From: Allium sativum
Lineage: Eukaryota > Streptophyta > Magnoliopsida > Asparagales > Amaryllidaceae
Length of the DNA: 64,000 nucleotides
Assembly (NCBI GenBank): GCA_030737875.1
Contig: CM060923.1
Coordinates: 499,250,453-499,314,452, forward strand
Direction: 5' to 3'
The notes beneath the pieces are model-generated. The model saw only the letters and a list, made by a program, of their open reading frames with translations, was not told the origin of the DNA and did no database searches. Shown piece by piece: positions 11,395 through 22,117 of the stretch. The position numbers and the translations under genes were made by a program. Within the stretch, counting starts at the first letter, position 1. Every line of letters starts with the position of its first letter.

Positions 11395-11973
11395 TTCTAT
11401 TTATACACCTAATTTTGCCTTACATACACCAAACGTTAGACTGAAAATTTAAATATCGTTTTTTACTTTGCCTACATCCTGTATGTTCCCATTATACCCT
11501 TAACGTAAGGATAAATTCAAAATAATCCTAGGACAATAACTACGGGGAAAAGATGAAAACCTAGTAAACGGGTTGCGGGGAAAAATCATTCCACCCAGTC
11601 GAGGTGTGCGACCAACACACAACCTCAACCGCCGCCGTGTCGACATCAATTTCGCTACCTGATCTAAAAATCGAAAATAACTAACATGATTTGCATATTC
11701 TGCTCCAAAATCATTATTTTACCCAGTTTCTGCATCAAAATGATCAGCGTGTGTAAATCCTAAACCTAAATTTGTCTCTTCTTCAACAATTTTCATTACT
11801 AAAAGTTTGAATTTTGTTTCTATCTTTAACCTAATTAATTAGTATGTTAAGGTTTTAAAAATATATAATTACAACGTAAAGTTTACGGCTATTATACATT
11901 AGGGTATTTTCCTCCATAATTTTTATTAAAAAAATCCGGTGTAAGAAAAGCAAAATTAGGTGTATAAATAGAA
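11395..11973. mobile_element. MITE-like element with 24-bp terminal inverted repeats
   Basis: Left end 11395-11418 starts TTCTATTTATACACCTAA; the right end 11950-11973 is its perfect reverse complement over 24 bp. The interior has no coding capacity. No clear target duplication was seen, so the superfamily is undetermined. Confidence 0.65.
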
Positions 11974-12870
11974 GGCGTTCGTCTATTCACACCCCCCTAT
12001 ATACTCTTCACCCCTCAGAAAATAGAAAAAAAAGTACACACTCCAACTTTTTCTCTTCCCACCCCGCTTGTTCCAAAAATGCTCTTATTACATTTTAATT
12101 TTTTTTGTTTTTTTTGTTCTTTGCTTGTTATTTCAAGCTTGCAGTTTGTTTGTACAATTCTCTTCTTATCATCTTGATCGAATTAATTAACGTTCGTAGA
12201 CGATGTCATTGGTTGCTTAGCATTGATTATGGTAATTAACACTTCATCCGAGCGTTAATTTATTTAAATTAACGCCTACTAAAGCGATAATTTATTTATT
12301 TGCAATTCCTGTGCACTATCGATCTATTCGGTCTCCAAATACATAATTACATACACCGTTGACTTTACCATTTTTGAATTTTAATAATTGTTTGCAAAAT
12401 TTAATTGTTGTTTTTAATTTCTGTCTTTTTTTTTTTTTTGAAATCACATACAAGAGTGGTTTTTTATTTTAAGTATTCTTTGTAATTTAACCTTAAACAT
12501 CATACGTGGTTGATTTTATTATTTGTAATCGTCCCATAACATTAGATAAGATATCTATTTTACTACTAAAGGGCACAACTGGAAATAAAAGTTAAAACTT
12601 TTAATTGAGGGGTGAATAACAAATAATGGGATGGCACTAGCCGGGCCCAATCTCTAAGTACCAATGAAGGGTGAAATTGTCCAAGCGAAAAAGAAACAAC
12701 CAAAGTTTTCGTTCCCGCGCTCTATCTTACCTAATCGATCATAAACCCTAATCCGGTCATAAGCAGAGCTCATAAACCCTAATCCGAATCATCAATCCGA
12801 TCATCGCCCGCAATGTCGCTCCATCTTACCTCAATGGTAATCCGATCATCATTAGTAGCTTCTTCCCAAT

Positions 12871-12912
12871 GTGTGTGTGTGTGTGTGTTGGGTGGGGGGG
12901 GGGGGGGGGGGG
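12871..12912. repeat. (GT)n followed by a G19 tract
   Basis: A GT dinucleotide run (12871-12888) is followed by a pure run of 19 G (12894-12912). Confidence 0.9.
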
Positions 12913-13675
12913 TGTTGTGAAGGGTCAACTACTTTAACTATGGTATCTTTTAGAATGATAACATTTGAAATGAACCCAAACTTTGTAGATATATTTTTAT
13001 ACCATTCATGATCATCATTTGTTTGCATAGTATATCCATTAATTTGTAGACGTTTTTGTCTGCAAAAGCTCATGATAACAGGAAATAAGAAGCAGGATAA
13101 TCCATTAGAAAGGCAGCAGGAATCTATGTTGATGCCTAGACTACAGCATAATGTTAAATATCATAGTAGTGCGATCTTTGCCTTGTTGTAGCGTTCACTT
13201 GATTGCAAGGTTAAAATAAAACAAAACTGTAAAGCCATTTGGCCTTAAACATAATAATGCCTCTTTTTTCTTCCTTACATAGCTTCAAGTGAGAAAATAT
13301 AAATCAATTTTTGACCATAACTTATTGCATGTGCAAAGGTTTTCTGTTTTTATTTTTTTATTAGTCAAGTGTCCAGGTTTGACTCTTCATAGAGTTTTCC
13401 ATTAAACCAAATTTCCAAACTAAATGAATATGTGGAACATGACAGACAGAACAAGATGATTGATTTATAGGAAATGATTAGAAATTACACTGGGTTTGCA
13501 ATCAACATTAGAAAATATCACACTAGTACAACCTACATTATTGTTCATGGCTTTAACATTTAATTTTTCAGCTTTAATATATATACACACACATATCATT
13601 TGTTCTAGCATAAGTTGATAGCTATGCTGGCTAGTATTACTGTGTTAATTTATGCTTTCACGTTAGAAACCAAAC

Positions 13676-13817
13676 AGTCGATTGTTGATTATTCGGCATA
13701 AGTCGATTGTTGATTACCTCGTCTTTTCAAGTTTGATGTTGCTCAAATTAATTACATGAACGAGAAAAAGCAAAAGATCACTGCTATGTCATAGTCGATT
13801 GTTGATCATTCGGCTGA
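13676..13817 (+). repeat. Three short repeats of AGTCGATTGTTGAT
   Basis: AGTCGATTGTTGAT occurs at 13676, 13701 and 13793; the first and third continue as TATTCGGC and CATTCGGC. They lie about 270-410 bp upstream of the RIP start codon; function unknown. Confidence 0.7.
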
Positions 13818-14089
13818 ATCAAATTTTTTATTGGAAGAAATATCAAGAATGACAGATTCTTTAGTTTAATTATTTATTTATTTCTGCAATGTTAGTTTAG
13901 TCATCTCAGAATTTTAGTTTTTGAAATTAACAATGCTACTTTTAGGTATTTATTTTAATAATATACTTCATTGAGATGTGTATTGACAAGCTGTACTTGC
14001 CGCAGCTCCATAACTCTCCTCGCTTATCCCTGACAGTTGTGTATTGACAAGCGTTGTGCTGCATTGCCACTCCTTGGCCGTTACAATTC

Positions 14090-15003
14090 ATGGCGTCTTC
14101 AAGGTTAATTAAAATTATGTTCATTATCTCGAAATAATATTTAATTGAATCGATTACCAAATTAGAATTGATTTTTATTAACTATTTATTGTCTATTTGT
14201 TTACATATATTAGTGGGGCGATAGCACATGCTACAAAATTATCATTAGAGGTTTCCAACGATCTGCATGGCAAGAAAAAGTTCCAAGATTTCATCAGTGA
14301 TGTTAGAGCAGTGGTTAAAGTTGGTGTTTGTGGAGAAATTGCACATTGTGGAAAAAACAATACAAACTTCATTGAAGTGATGCTACAGAGTAATAATCGT
14401 TGTATCGAAGTTCGAATCCTATTTCGTAATGTATATTTGATTGCCGTAAGAAGCAAAATGACAGAAAAGTGGATTCAGAAACAAAAAGCAAAAAAGGAGG
14501 TCCAAAAACAAGAAACAAAAAAGAATGTTCAGAAAGAAAAACGCAAATCCGGATGGCTTGAGTTGGCTGAAAAGAAGTTGTATTTTGATGACACGGAACG
14601 AATTGGGTTCTCTGGCAACTACAATGATTTACAATACGGAAAAATAAAAATTATAAACGCAAATAGTTTGATGAAGTCGATTGAAAAAATCGATTCAAAA
14701 CCAAATCCTGATGAATGGAGATCGGCAATCGGACATATTGTAGTGATGATATGCGAGTCAGTTAGATTTAAGCTGTTTGAAGACTATGTTGTCGAACACT
14801 ATATTGACTCATCTAAAAACTTTAATTCAAAGTACTGGAAAAAGAATTTCTTTTGCCAATGGGGGAAAATATCAAAAAATATTTGGCAACATCAGATTGA
14901 AAATAGAGTACAAGGTTTGGCAGATGTGAGATTACAATATGATAGAGTTGCAGGAATTGAAGATCTTAAAAGTGCTGTAGCACTTATAATGGATAAAGAA
15001 TAA
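14090..15003 (+). CDS. Ribosome-inactivating protein (rRNA N-glycosidase) domain protein, two exons
   Basis: RIPs remove one adenine from the sarcin-ricin loop of large-subunit rRNA. My model: exon 1 14090-14103 (ATG, four codons plus two bases), intron 14104-14213 with GT...AG, exon 2 14214-15003 (TAA), 267 residues. The long open frame reaches 14197 only from a TTG; a standard start needs exon 1, whose donor and phase fit exactly. Landmarks by residue: helix FQDFISDV near 29; first active-site Tyr in RNVYLIAVRS (Tyr79); second Tyr in GNYNDLQ (Tyr141); Glu186 and Arg189 in CESVRF; Trp221 in QWGKISK. Order and spacing match the family's Tyr, Tyr, Glu, Arg, Trp set. No signal peptide or lectin domain, so a cytosolic or nuclear single-chain form is inferred. 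A lysine-rich stretch at about 86-117 is unusual. No frame lesion seen; activity is unproven. Confidence 0.72.
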
Positions 15004-15042
15004 ATGCCACACAGCTAGCTAACTTATTGGATATTTATGTAG

Positions 15043-15266
15043 TGATTGTAACCTCTGCTTTTGGTGCGTCAAGTACCCCTGCTTTTGGTGCGTAAGTACA
15101 CCTGCTTTTGGTGCGCCAAGTACTCCTGCTTTTGGTGTGTGAAGTACATCATCCTTCAATCTTGGTTCTACTCCTGCTTTTGGGCAATCAAGTACTCCTT
15201 TTCGAAGCACACCATTTGGATCCACCACAGCTCCTTTCGGTGCTCAAAGTTCACCATTTGGTACTT
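15043..15266 (+). pseudogene. NUP98: NUP98-like FG-repeat exon remnant A
   Basis: The sequence encodes repeated STPAFGA-type units, then PFGSTTAPFGAQSSPFGTS, the phenylalanine-glycine repeats of plant NUP98, which fill the nuclear pore and bind transport receptors. The frame is broken: one base is missing near 15104 compared with neighbouring units, and a TGA lies at about 15139-15141. A possible acceptor AG precedes 15043. It begins about 40 bp after the RIP stop codon. In Arabidopsis NUP98 such FG units precede the GLEBS motif, the order seen here. Confidence 0.75.
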
Positions 15267-15519
15267 CCCCCTCCCTTTACTGGAAAGTGCAAATTATTAC
15301 ATAGCTAATTATAGCATAGTCATAGCTGTTGCTTGTCACTTAATAACATAGGCTATTGTCTATTTTGAAGCACTTTGAACCTTTAGATCATAATTTGCTA
15401 AAATAATCACACCCTTTAGCTTGAATTCACCGCTTTTTAAACTCTGTGATGTGGTCATGTTAACTTACAAATATAGAACATAAATAGGAGCCTATTGTTT
15501 TATGTTTGTTTTCGAGCAG

Positions 15520-15711
15520 GTGCATAGGCAACGACACCTGCGTTTGGTCAGACGGGAGGGCAAGTAGGAAGTAAAGTTGTACCTTAATCTGCAACTCAAG
15601 AAACCGAAGCTGGAGGCGCAACTACAGCTGGAAAGCTGGAGTCAATATCGGCAATGCCTGCATACAATCATGAGGAGCTGAGATGGGAGGATTATAAGCA
15701 TGGCGATAAAG
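15520..15711 (+). pseudogene. NUP98: NUP98-like exon remnant with GLEBS motif
   Basis: The exon is bounded by an AG acceptor before 15520 and the donor GGTAATT at 15711/15712. It encodes TPAFGQTGGQ, then KLESISAMPAY and EELRWEDYKHGDK, the conserved GLEBS-type segment of plant NUP98 that binds RAE1/Gle2. Stops are at TAG 15525-15527 and TAA 15585-15587. Its end phase joins correctly to the next exon at 17355. This is the strongest single identification for the NUP98 remnant. Confidence 0.85.
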
Positions 15712-17354
15712 GTAATTACCATTTGAGTTCAGCTGCATTTTCTTTTCTCAATGATCGGTTAAGTGCTTTTAGTAATTTAAGATGTTTATGTTTTTAAAGT
15801 GCACTTTTGTAGTTTATTCAAGTTGTGCTAATTTACATGTTGACTAGTCCGTAACTTGTGTGCTGCACACAAATATGTTCAAAATTTCGATATTATTTGA
15901 GTTTAATTAGTTACTTTGTTAATTGAATTTGCTGTTTTTTAAGATTTGTTTTTTGTTAATTGAATTAATGAGTACTTAGTCATGTTTAATCAATTAATTT
16001 TAAAACAAATCTGATAAGAAAATATTTGTTCATACAAATTTCAAAATTGTTAGGTGTGTGAAAAAACAGCTTAGAAGAATGGTTGATGAGTCTAAATTTG
16101 AAATTCCTGAATTATTTTAGTGGATGATACTTTTGAAAAAAGTCAAGGATTTAAATGTAAAGTTTGTATTTAAGAGGAAAGAACAATGACTTTAGAAGTC
16201 TGAAAGGATCTCAGTGAAAATATTAATAGTGATATGTTATCTTAGGAAATTATAGGGAAAATGAAAACGGATAAGGAAGGCTATTGGATAAGGGTAGAAT
16301 CAGTGAGAATAATAAAATGTCTAATGTGAGTTGATTAGCCACAATTTTTTTCTAAGATGAAATTATTTGTATTCCCTTTAATACTCTTATCACATTTGAA
16401 TTCCCATATCTTCCAGAGAATTATATCTACCGCAAACACTCTGTTCCACTTCCTTTTAATGTGTTTCCACTTTCCCCGTCTCCATTTTTCATTATTTCAC
16501 ACCATCCTGATAAGCCCTGATTTTTGTCAGTAATTCGTCTCAAATTCCAAGATTTTTTTTTTTGATTGAAAAATGTAGAAATATTGATATAATTTGCAAA
16601 AAAAAAAAAAGGTTTATACAAACCATTATTTTTATATGAATGTTTTTCATACACTAACGGTATTGTTGATAAGTAAAAAATTCACTTGGAGTTTAGTTTA
16701 AACTTTCAAATGAGTTCAAAACTATCATAATCTGTTTTTACATGAGATGTTAAATTCAACCCCAAATTATTGGCTTAGAGATTAGCGTTCTTGAAATGTA
16801 AAGGTATTGAAAATTGATTTTGTTTCGTGAAGAGGAAAAAGTTAAGGCAAGGGCAAATCAACGACTGTGCACTTTTTTTTACAAGGAAAATCAATCATTT
16901 GATTACCCCTTTAATATAAAAAACTAATTGAAAGTTTTCCTTTCTTGCATTTCCCTTATCAATATTGTTATTCACCAAATCCCTTATCTTAATGATGGTG
17001 TTATATGGAGTGAATTTGAAAATGTGGAGAAGTCAAATGCAAATATTGGTGATGGATTAAGATAAGTTAAATGAGAATGTGAAAATAACAAATGAAAATA
17101 CACTGAGTAGATTAGGAAGAGCGAAGCAAGTGCTTTTTATTTGATAATGATAAATAAGTTATAAATTCATATCTTTCACATTTACTTTCACATTTTGAGA
17201 CGTTAGTTGCCAGTAGGTAATTTTAACAATGTCATATGTTATGTAACACTTAACTTTTTATCCACATTTATCTTACTAAATTGTACTGTATTTCATATGT
17301 AACTTTGCATTGTAAAATGTACATTGACTGTTCTATTTGTTATTTTAAATTTAG

Positions 17355-17957
17355 GTGGTTCGAATCCGGCTGGGCATACGGCGCAAACAAACCCATTTGG
17401 ATCCACAGCAAGCACGTTCGGTCAGACAACCACATCAAATCCATTCTCGACCACCACTACTTCCAACCCATTTGCCTCAAAATCCCCTGCTTTTGGTTCT
17501 TCATTTGGTACTTCATCTCCTGCACCGTTTGGCTCAACTTTTGGTTCTTCCTCTTCATCGAATCCTTTTGGATCAACTACTACTACACCTTCTTTATTTG
17601 GCTCCACTAACAACACAGCAATTGGTGCTGCTTCATCCACATCTTCATTATTTGGTGGAACCAGCGCTTTTGGTTCGTCACCCTCACCGTTTAACTTCTG
17701 GGACAGCTCCGACTTTTAATTCTGGCCTCAACTTCGGCAACACTCAATCGTCAGGGTTATTTCAGTCTTCTACCCCATCATTAGGGCAATCAGCTTCTCC
17801 TTTCGGTCAGCAGACAGCATCTGCTTTTGGCTTGACCCCTGCTTTTGGTTCGACTCCTGCTTTTCGAACACAGACTACTGATTTTGGGGGAAGCTTGTTC
17901 TATTGCTCTGGTTCTATGCTTTCGATAAGCAATCCTACTGGTTTTGTTCAAACAACT
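17355..17957 (+). pseudogene. NUP98: NUP98-like FG-repeat exon remnant B
   Basis: The acceptor TTTAG lies before 17355 and the donor ACT/GTAAGT is at 17957/17958. The exon encodes GGSNPAGHTAQTNPFGST, then many NPFGS, PAFGSSFG, SLFGST and SAFG units. The frame shifts near 17694: the first part runs to about 17693, and the rest (GTAPTFNSGLNFGNTQ to about 17957) is in another frame. Composition and order match the FG domain after GLEBS in plant NUP98. The preserved splice sites suggest decay of a genomic copy, not a retrocopy. Confidence 0.85.
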
Positions 17958-17993
17958 GTAAGTATACTTATGTGTATAACCAAAATAACCTGA

Positions 17994-17996
<3 letters not shown>

Positions 17997-18080
<84 letters not shown>
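17997..18080. repeat. (AT)42 microsatellite
   Basis: An 84-bp uninterrupted AT tract lies just inside the intron after FG exon B. The Tyr-Ile repeat frames it creates on both strands are artefacts. Confidence 0.97.
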
Positions 18081-18084
<4 letters not shown>

Positions 18085-18554
18085 CCTTCGTCTCGAACTA
18101 AATCATGCATGGTAAAAGTATACAAGTAGGCTGTTGAGGGATAGAAGTTCCAGTAGAGAATTGTTACGCGACAAAAATACTTCTCTAGACATTTTCCAAA
18201 ATTTTGAAATGGGTTCATTTGTCATTTAGGTCCTCTTTTCAGGCTAGGACATGCTTGCGCATAAATTTGCATGTTCATCATCACAGTGTGCATACACGCA
18301 TTTGTGTATGTTCTTGTCCAAAAAGATATCTCTCTCTCTTATTTTTTTTTTTTTTTTGGTGAAATTGGAAGCAGGCTACTTTTGAAATAATATATTTCAA
18401 GCGGTCTGCTTTTATATTTTTTTTTTCTAGTTTTGTTTGCATATTAAACAATTTTCCTTGGTTAATGATACACACTTTATCAAAGTATCTGCCCTTGATA
18501 TGGTTTGTATTATGGGTTCTTGTGCTGATTTTTTAAATTCTGTTTCTGTTACAG

Positions 18555-18624
18555 CCTTCCTTTTCTGCTCCGGCACAGTCGTCTGGTGCCTTTTCCTTCG
18601 GTATCTTTGGCCAGACACAAGCAG
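18555..18624 (+). pseudogene. NUP98: NUP98-like FG exon remnant C
   Basis: A 70-bp block after CTGTTACAG, ending before GTTAGC, reads PSFSAPAQSSGAFSFG then FGQTQA. This matches the segment of NUP98 that follows the main FG block. No later NUP98 exons (the autoproteolytic domain) were found in the window. Confidence 0.7.
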
Positions 18625-21600
18625 GTTAGCTTCAGGTTTTACAACTTATAATTATACTATTGTTCGGTGGGCAGACACAAGCAAAAAATACTATTGTTAC
18701 ATCTTGTGCTTAATTTCATATTTTACATTCATTTACAACCAAAAACCCACCCTTCCAACAACTCATATCCAATTTGCATATTATTCTATGTAGCGTTGAC
18801 AACACCACATAGAATAACATACTCAAGCCAAAATAAAAAAATCTGCTCTGTTTTGTTAAAATAGTAGACCTCTGTTACTTCATAAATTCAAACAGAGAGT
18901 CTAATTTTGTTTTTTGAGTAACAAAATTGTTATCATCTTATTTGGATAGAAAGATATTTTGGGGGGAAGCGAAAGTGTTAACAGTGTTTAAGGTAGTGGG
19001 GGAGAGTTGGCAACAATGATGATGAAGGTAGTATTGGTGGTGGATTTTGATATGGCGATAAGGTCGCTACTCACTGAAATTGATTTGTCAGACCGGATTA
19101 ACCTATAAAAGAATCTAAAGATATTCAAGTTATTTTTTCTTGTTAATCAATTTTTTTAATGCCGCCACTTAATAAACCTGATATTGAAGCCTTTTTTTTG
19201 GGTCATAAAATAATCATTTAATAAGGAATATCCTCCTTATGTATCCAACTCATTGGTATATATAGGCCATGTGAAATTACCAGACTAATACAATACCTCA
19301 TATATATGCTCTCAGCTGTTTGGAAATGTTATTGTTTGTTATTATATAGGAAGTAGAACAACTCTAGGAATCACCTTAAGTCCATAAACGGGAAGAGAGA
19401 GCACAAGTGAGACCCATGTGTGTAGGCCTCACATGGTGCTATCTCTACCTCCATCTGGAAATACAGACATATTGTAAAATATGTATTTTCTCCTAATGTA
19501 GAGCCAGTCTCTGTTGCTTATTGCATTTACTGTAAAACAATAGTACTTGTTAGAAAATTGTCAGTTTGCATGTCTAATATTTTCTAGTTAATAGTTTGTT
19601 ACAGCTGATAGATAAAATATGAATCGGTTTGCCTGAGAAACCATGATCTCGAGGTAATATCCAGAGAGTTGTACTGGATGTAATCCTCCGTTCACACAAG
19701 TTTCATAACTAATATCTTAGCACTAATTTTCAACCCTTGTTTGAATTCTTTAGTAATAACACAAAGGAATACTGTGATCAAACATCATGCTGTATGATTT
19801 TTTTCTTTTTTCCAATTTAAATTATGCTAGCAGGCTTCAATTTTAAATTGTACATTTATTGCTCAATTGTATTCAATGGTTTAGTAATAAAATGCCAGAA
19901 AACAGAGCTTTATAGAAATAGATACCTATACCCAAAAAGGATACTGACTAACCTCAATCATAGGTTTGATGATTGATGTCATCATATTTGTTTCTCCTAT
20001 TTTTTAAAGTTTGTAGATCTATAACATACAAGTCGTCTTTTAGGTCAATTCATGTTTGGTCTTCTTTCACAGTATTAGACAGTTTTTCAAGTTGTAAGAC
20101 ATCGAACCAACTTGTAAGTGTGATGATGATGAACTTAGAATAATTCCACTTGATGAGAATTATTCAAAGGCAATGACTTTGGTCTCCATTTTTGAACCTA
20201 TATTTTTTAAGTACTAAGGAACCCAAATATGTATTAGAAGGGAATTCTTTTAGAGGAAATACTTAAACATTACTTGATGTTTTTATACAAATAAAATGTA
20301 ATTTTCAATGTGTTTACACAACTGTGTGTGAAGCACTAGTGTACACTAATACGCACACGCATACATACAAAGAGGCGGAGCCATATGAGAGTTCAAAAAA
20401 AATTAAAAAAAATGCATCGTTCTCTTGATCGCTTAAAAACCACACCCCATCTCTTGAACTGCAATGTGCAAAATTTCATTCACAGCCGCCACTATTTTCA
20501 GTCGACACAACAACCATCATAATCTCCTCTGCTCCTTGGGTGTGCACTTTTATGTGTGAATCCACACTCAAATTTGTTTAAGATCAAGGAATACATTTTC
20601 TAAAACTGCTTCAAATTTGAACGAATTAAAATCTGCTATTTGTACAGTACTAGAACAAGGTTTGATATTCAAGAACCGGTTTTTGGCAGTCGAAATAGGT
20701 TTTTGATTGTTGAAATAGGTTTTTGATGTTTGATTTAATTCTTCAGTGGAATCTGCTGTTATAACAAGTTTGATTTTGACAACTGTTGGTTTCTGATTCC
20801 TTGATCATTTTGTAGTGGATTCTTCACTTTTTGGTTTTGGATAGAAAGTTGCCCTTTATATAACGATTTTCTTTAGATAGTATAAACTGAATTAGTACAG
20901 ATCGATCAACCTAATTAATGCTTAATACCTAGATTAGTACAAAATAAATATACTAGATTTACATGGTTTACTGCTAGTGAATTCAATTGGAACCTGAGTT
21001 GTGCATGAAATATATCATACAGAATAATTTGGCTATCTCTATTAACAGCCCAAATAGTTCTTTTTCCCACTTCGGCTTTTTCTTTAGTAAATTTTCACCT
21101 CGTTAATTACCATTCCCACCTTGTGTTATATCAGTTATTACCCTTTATGTTACTACATTTCCCACTTCTTTTCCAAGTTAACACATCACATATTTCTCTA
21201 TTTTGATTAATTCCTTATGTGAAGCAAACTAGTTTTGACTGATTTTTAGTGTGAAACAAACTAGTTTTGACTGATTTCTTGTATGGCCTGCACTATTTCA
21301 GAGCTTAATCCGTGCTAAGTACTGTTTGATGCCAAGCTTACAACTCACCAGGCTTTTAATGAAATCATAGCTTTCATTAGAGTGGATTTCAAGAATACCG
21401 TATGTAGGTATAGAGATTTTTCTGTTTTAGGTTATTTTTTTGGGTTAGGTATTATCAATAACAATTATCATTTTAAAGTTTTATTCTAGAATGAGAAACA
21501 TACTCTGTAAATCATCTCAAAATGCAGTACTGCAAAATTATTGAAAAAACTAACCAATTTAACAAGGGTGATATGGTAAATAATTTTTAAATTAACTTTT

Positions 21601-22043
21601 GTGGGGTATGTAAAGTGAATATTGGAGGGCTAACAAAATTTGACAATTGATTTAGTAATTTACTTAATTGAGTTACCAAAATAAGAGCTTTTATTGTAAA
21701 TAAGTATATTTTCATATTTTATTAGTTACCATAAAATCAACAAATAAAATAAAAGATGAGAATTAGGGATGATACAAAATAGCTTATTCTGCAGTTTTTA
21801 CGACAATTATTGTCGATTGGTCAGTGAATCGTCATATCAAATATTTTGTAATGATTATTCAATAACATGAACTAGTGTGTAAACATTTCATAGTCGGAAG
21901 AAAAAAAGGTCTGTCATCCCATAATTATTTCAAATTGTGATCCCACCAACACAAAATACTAGCTGCGTCATTCTGCATACGTATATTCCTGTGTGCATGT
22001 TTTAGGGCATGCGTGTTAAAGTGTAATATGAGCACACTATTAA
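18625..22043. other. AT-rich intergenic DNA
   Basis: No coding, RNA or clear transposon features were supported. A second FGGQTQAK-like scrap near 18664 may be a short duplication of exon C. Confidence 0.5.
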
Positions 22044-22044
22044 G

Positions 22045-22117
22045 GTTGGGGTGGAGCAGTTTGGTGGCTCGTAAGGTTCATAACCTTGAGAACACGGGTT
22101 CAAATCCTGTCCCCACA
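22045..22117 (+). tRNA. trnfM: Plastid-type initiator tRNA-fMet(CAU)-like sequence, probably decayed
   Basis: A tRNA cloverleaf can be drawn. D stem GAGC/GCTC flanks AGTTTGGTG; the anticodon arm carries CAT at 22079-22081 in the loop TTCATAA; the T arm is ACGGG/CCTGT around TTCAAAT. D, anticodon and T arms resemble plastid trnfM. The acceptor stem pairs at only five of seven positions. The flanks are not recognisably plastid, so it is either a short plastid-to-nucleus transfer or the head of a tRNA-derived element. A functional gene is unlikely. Confidence 0.6.

Larger units (their letters stand above)
11974..14089. other. Non-coding stretch upstream of the RIP gene
   Basis: No gene is supported. 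Around 12722-12800 two copies of AAACCCTAATCCG resemble the telo-box found near plant housekeeping gene starts, and a short frame begins at ATG 12813; this could be a decayed promoter or 5' exon, but it is weak. AT-rich DNA fills the rest. Confidence 0.4.

Noticed and set aside
12007..12616. Second MITE bounded by CACCCCTCA and TGAGGGGTG
   Set aside because: The inverted ends match for only about 9-10 bases and no target duplication is seen; too weak to call.
14197..15003. RIP coding region starting at 14197
   Set aside because: The codon there is TTG and the segment before 14214 reads as intron. A 14-bp exon at 14090 with matching phase and GT...AG explains the start better.
17355..17993. 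Long His/Leu/Pro-rich frame over FG exon B
   Set aside because: Its first part is an out-of-frame reading of the FG repeats; only its end, after about 17694, carries the FG frame following the shift.
17790..18218. Tyr-Ile repeat proteins on both strands
   Set aside because: Artefacts of the (AT)42 microsatellite.
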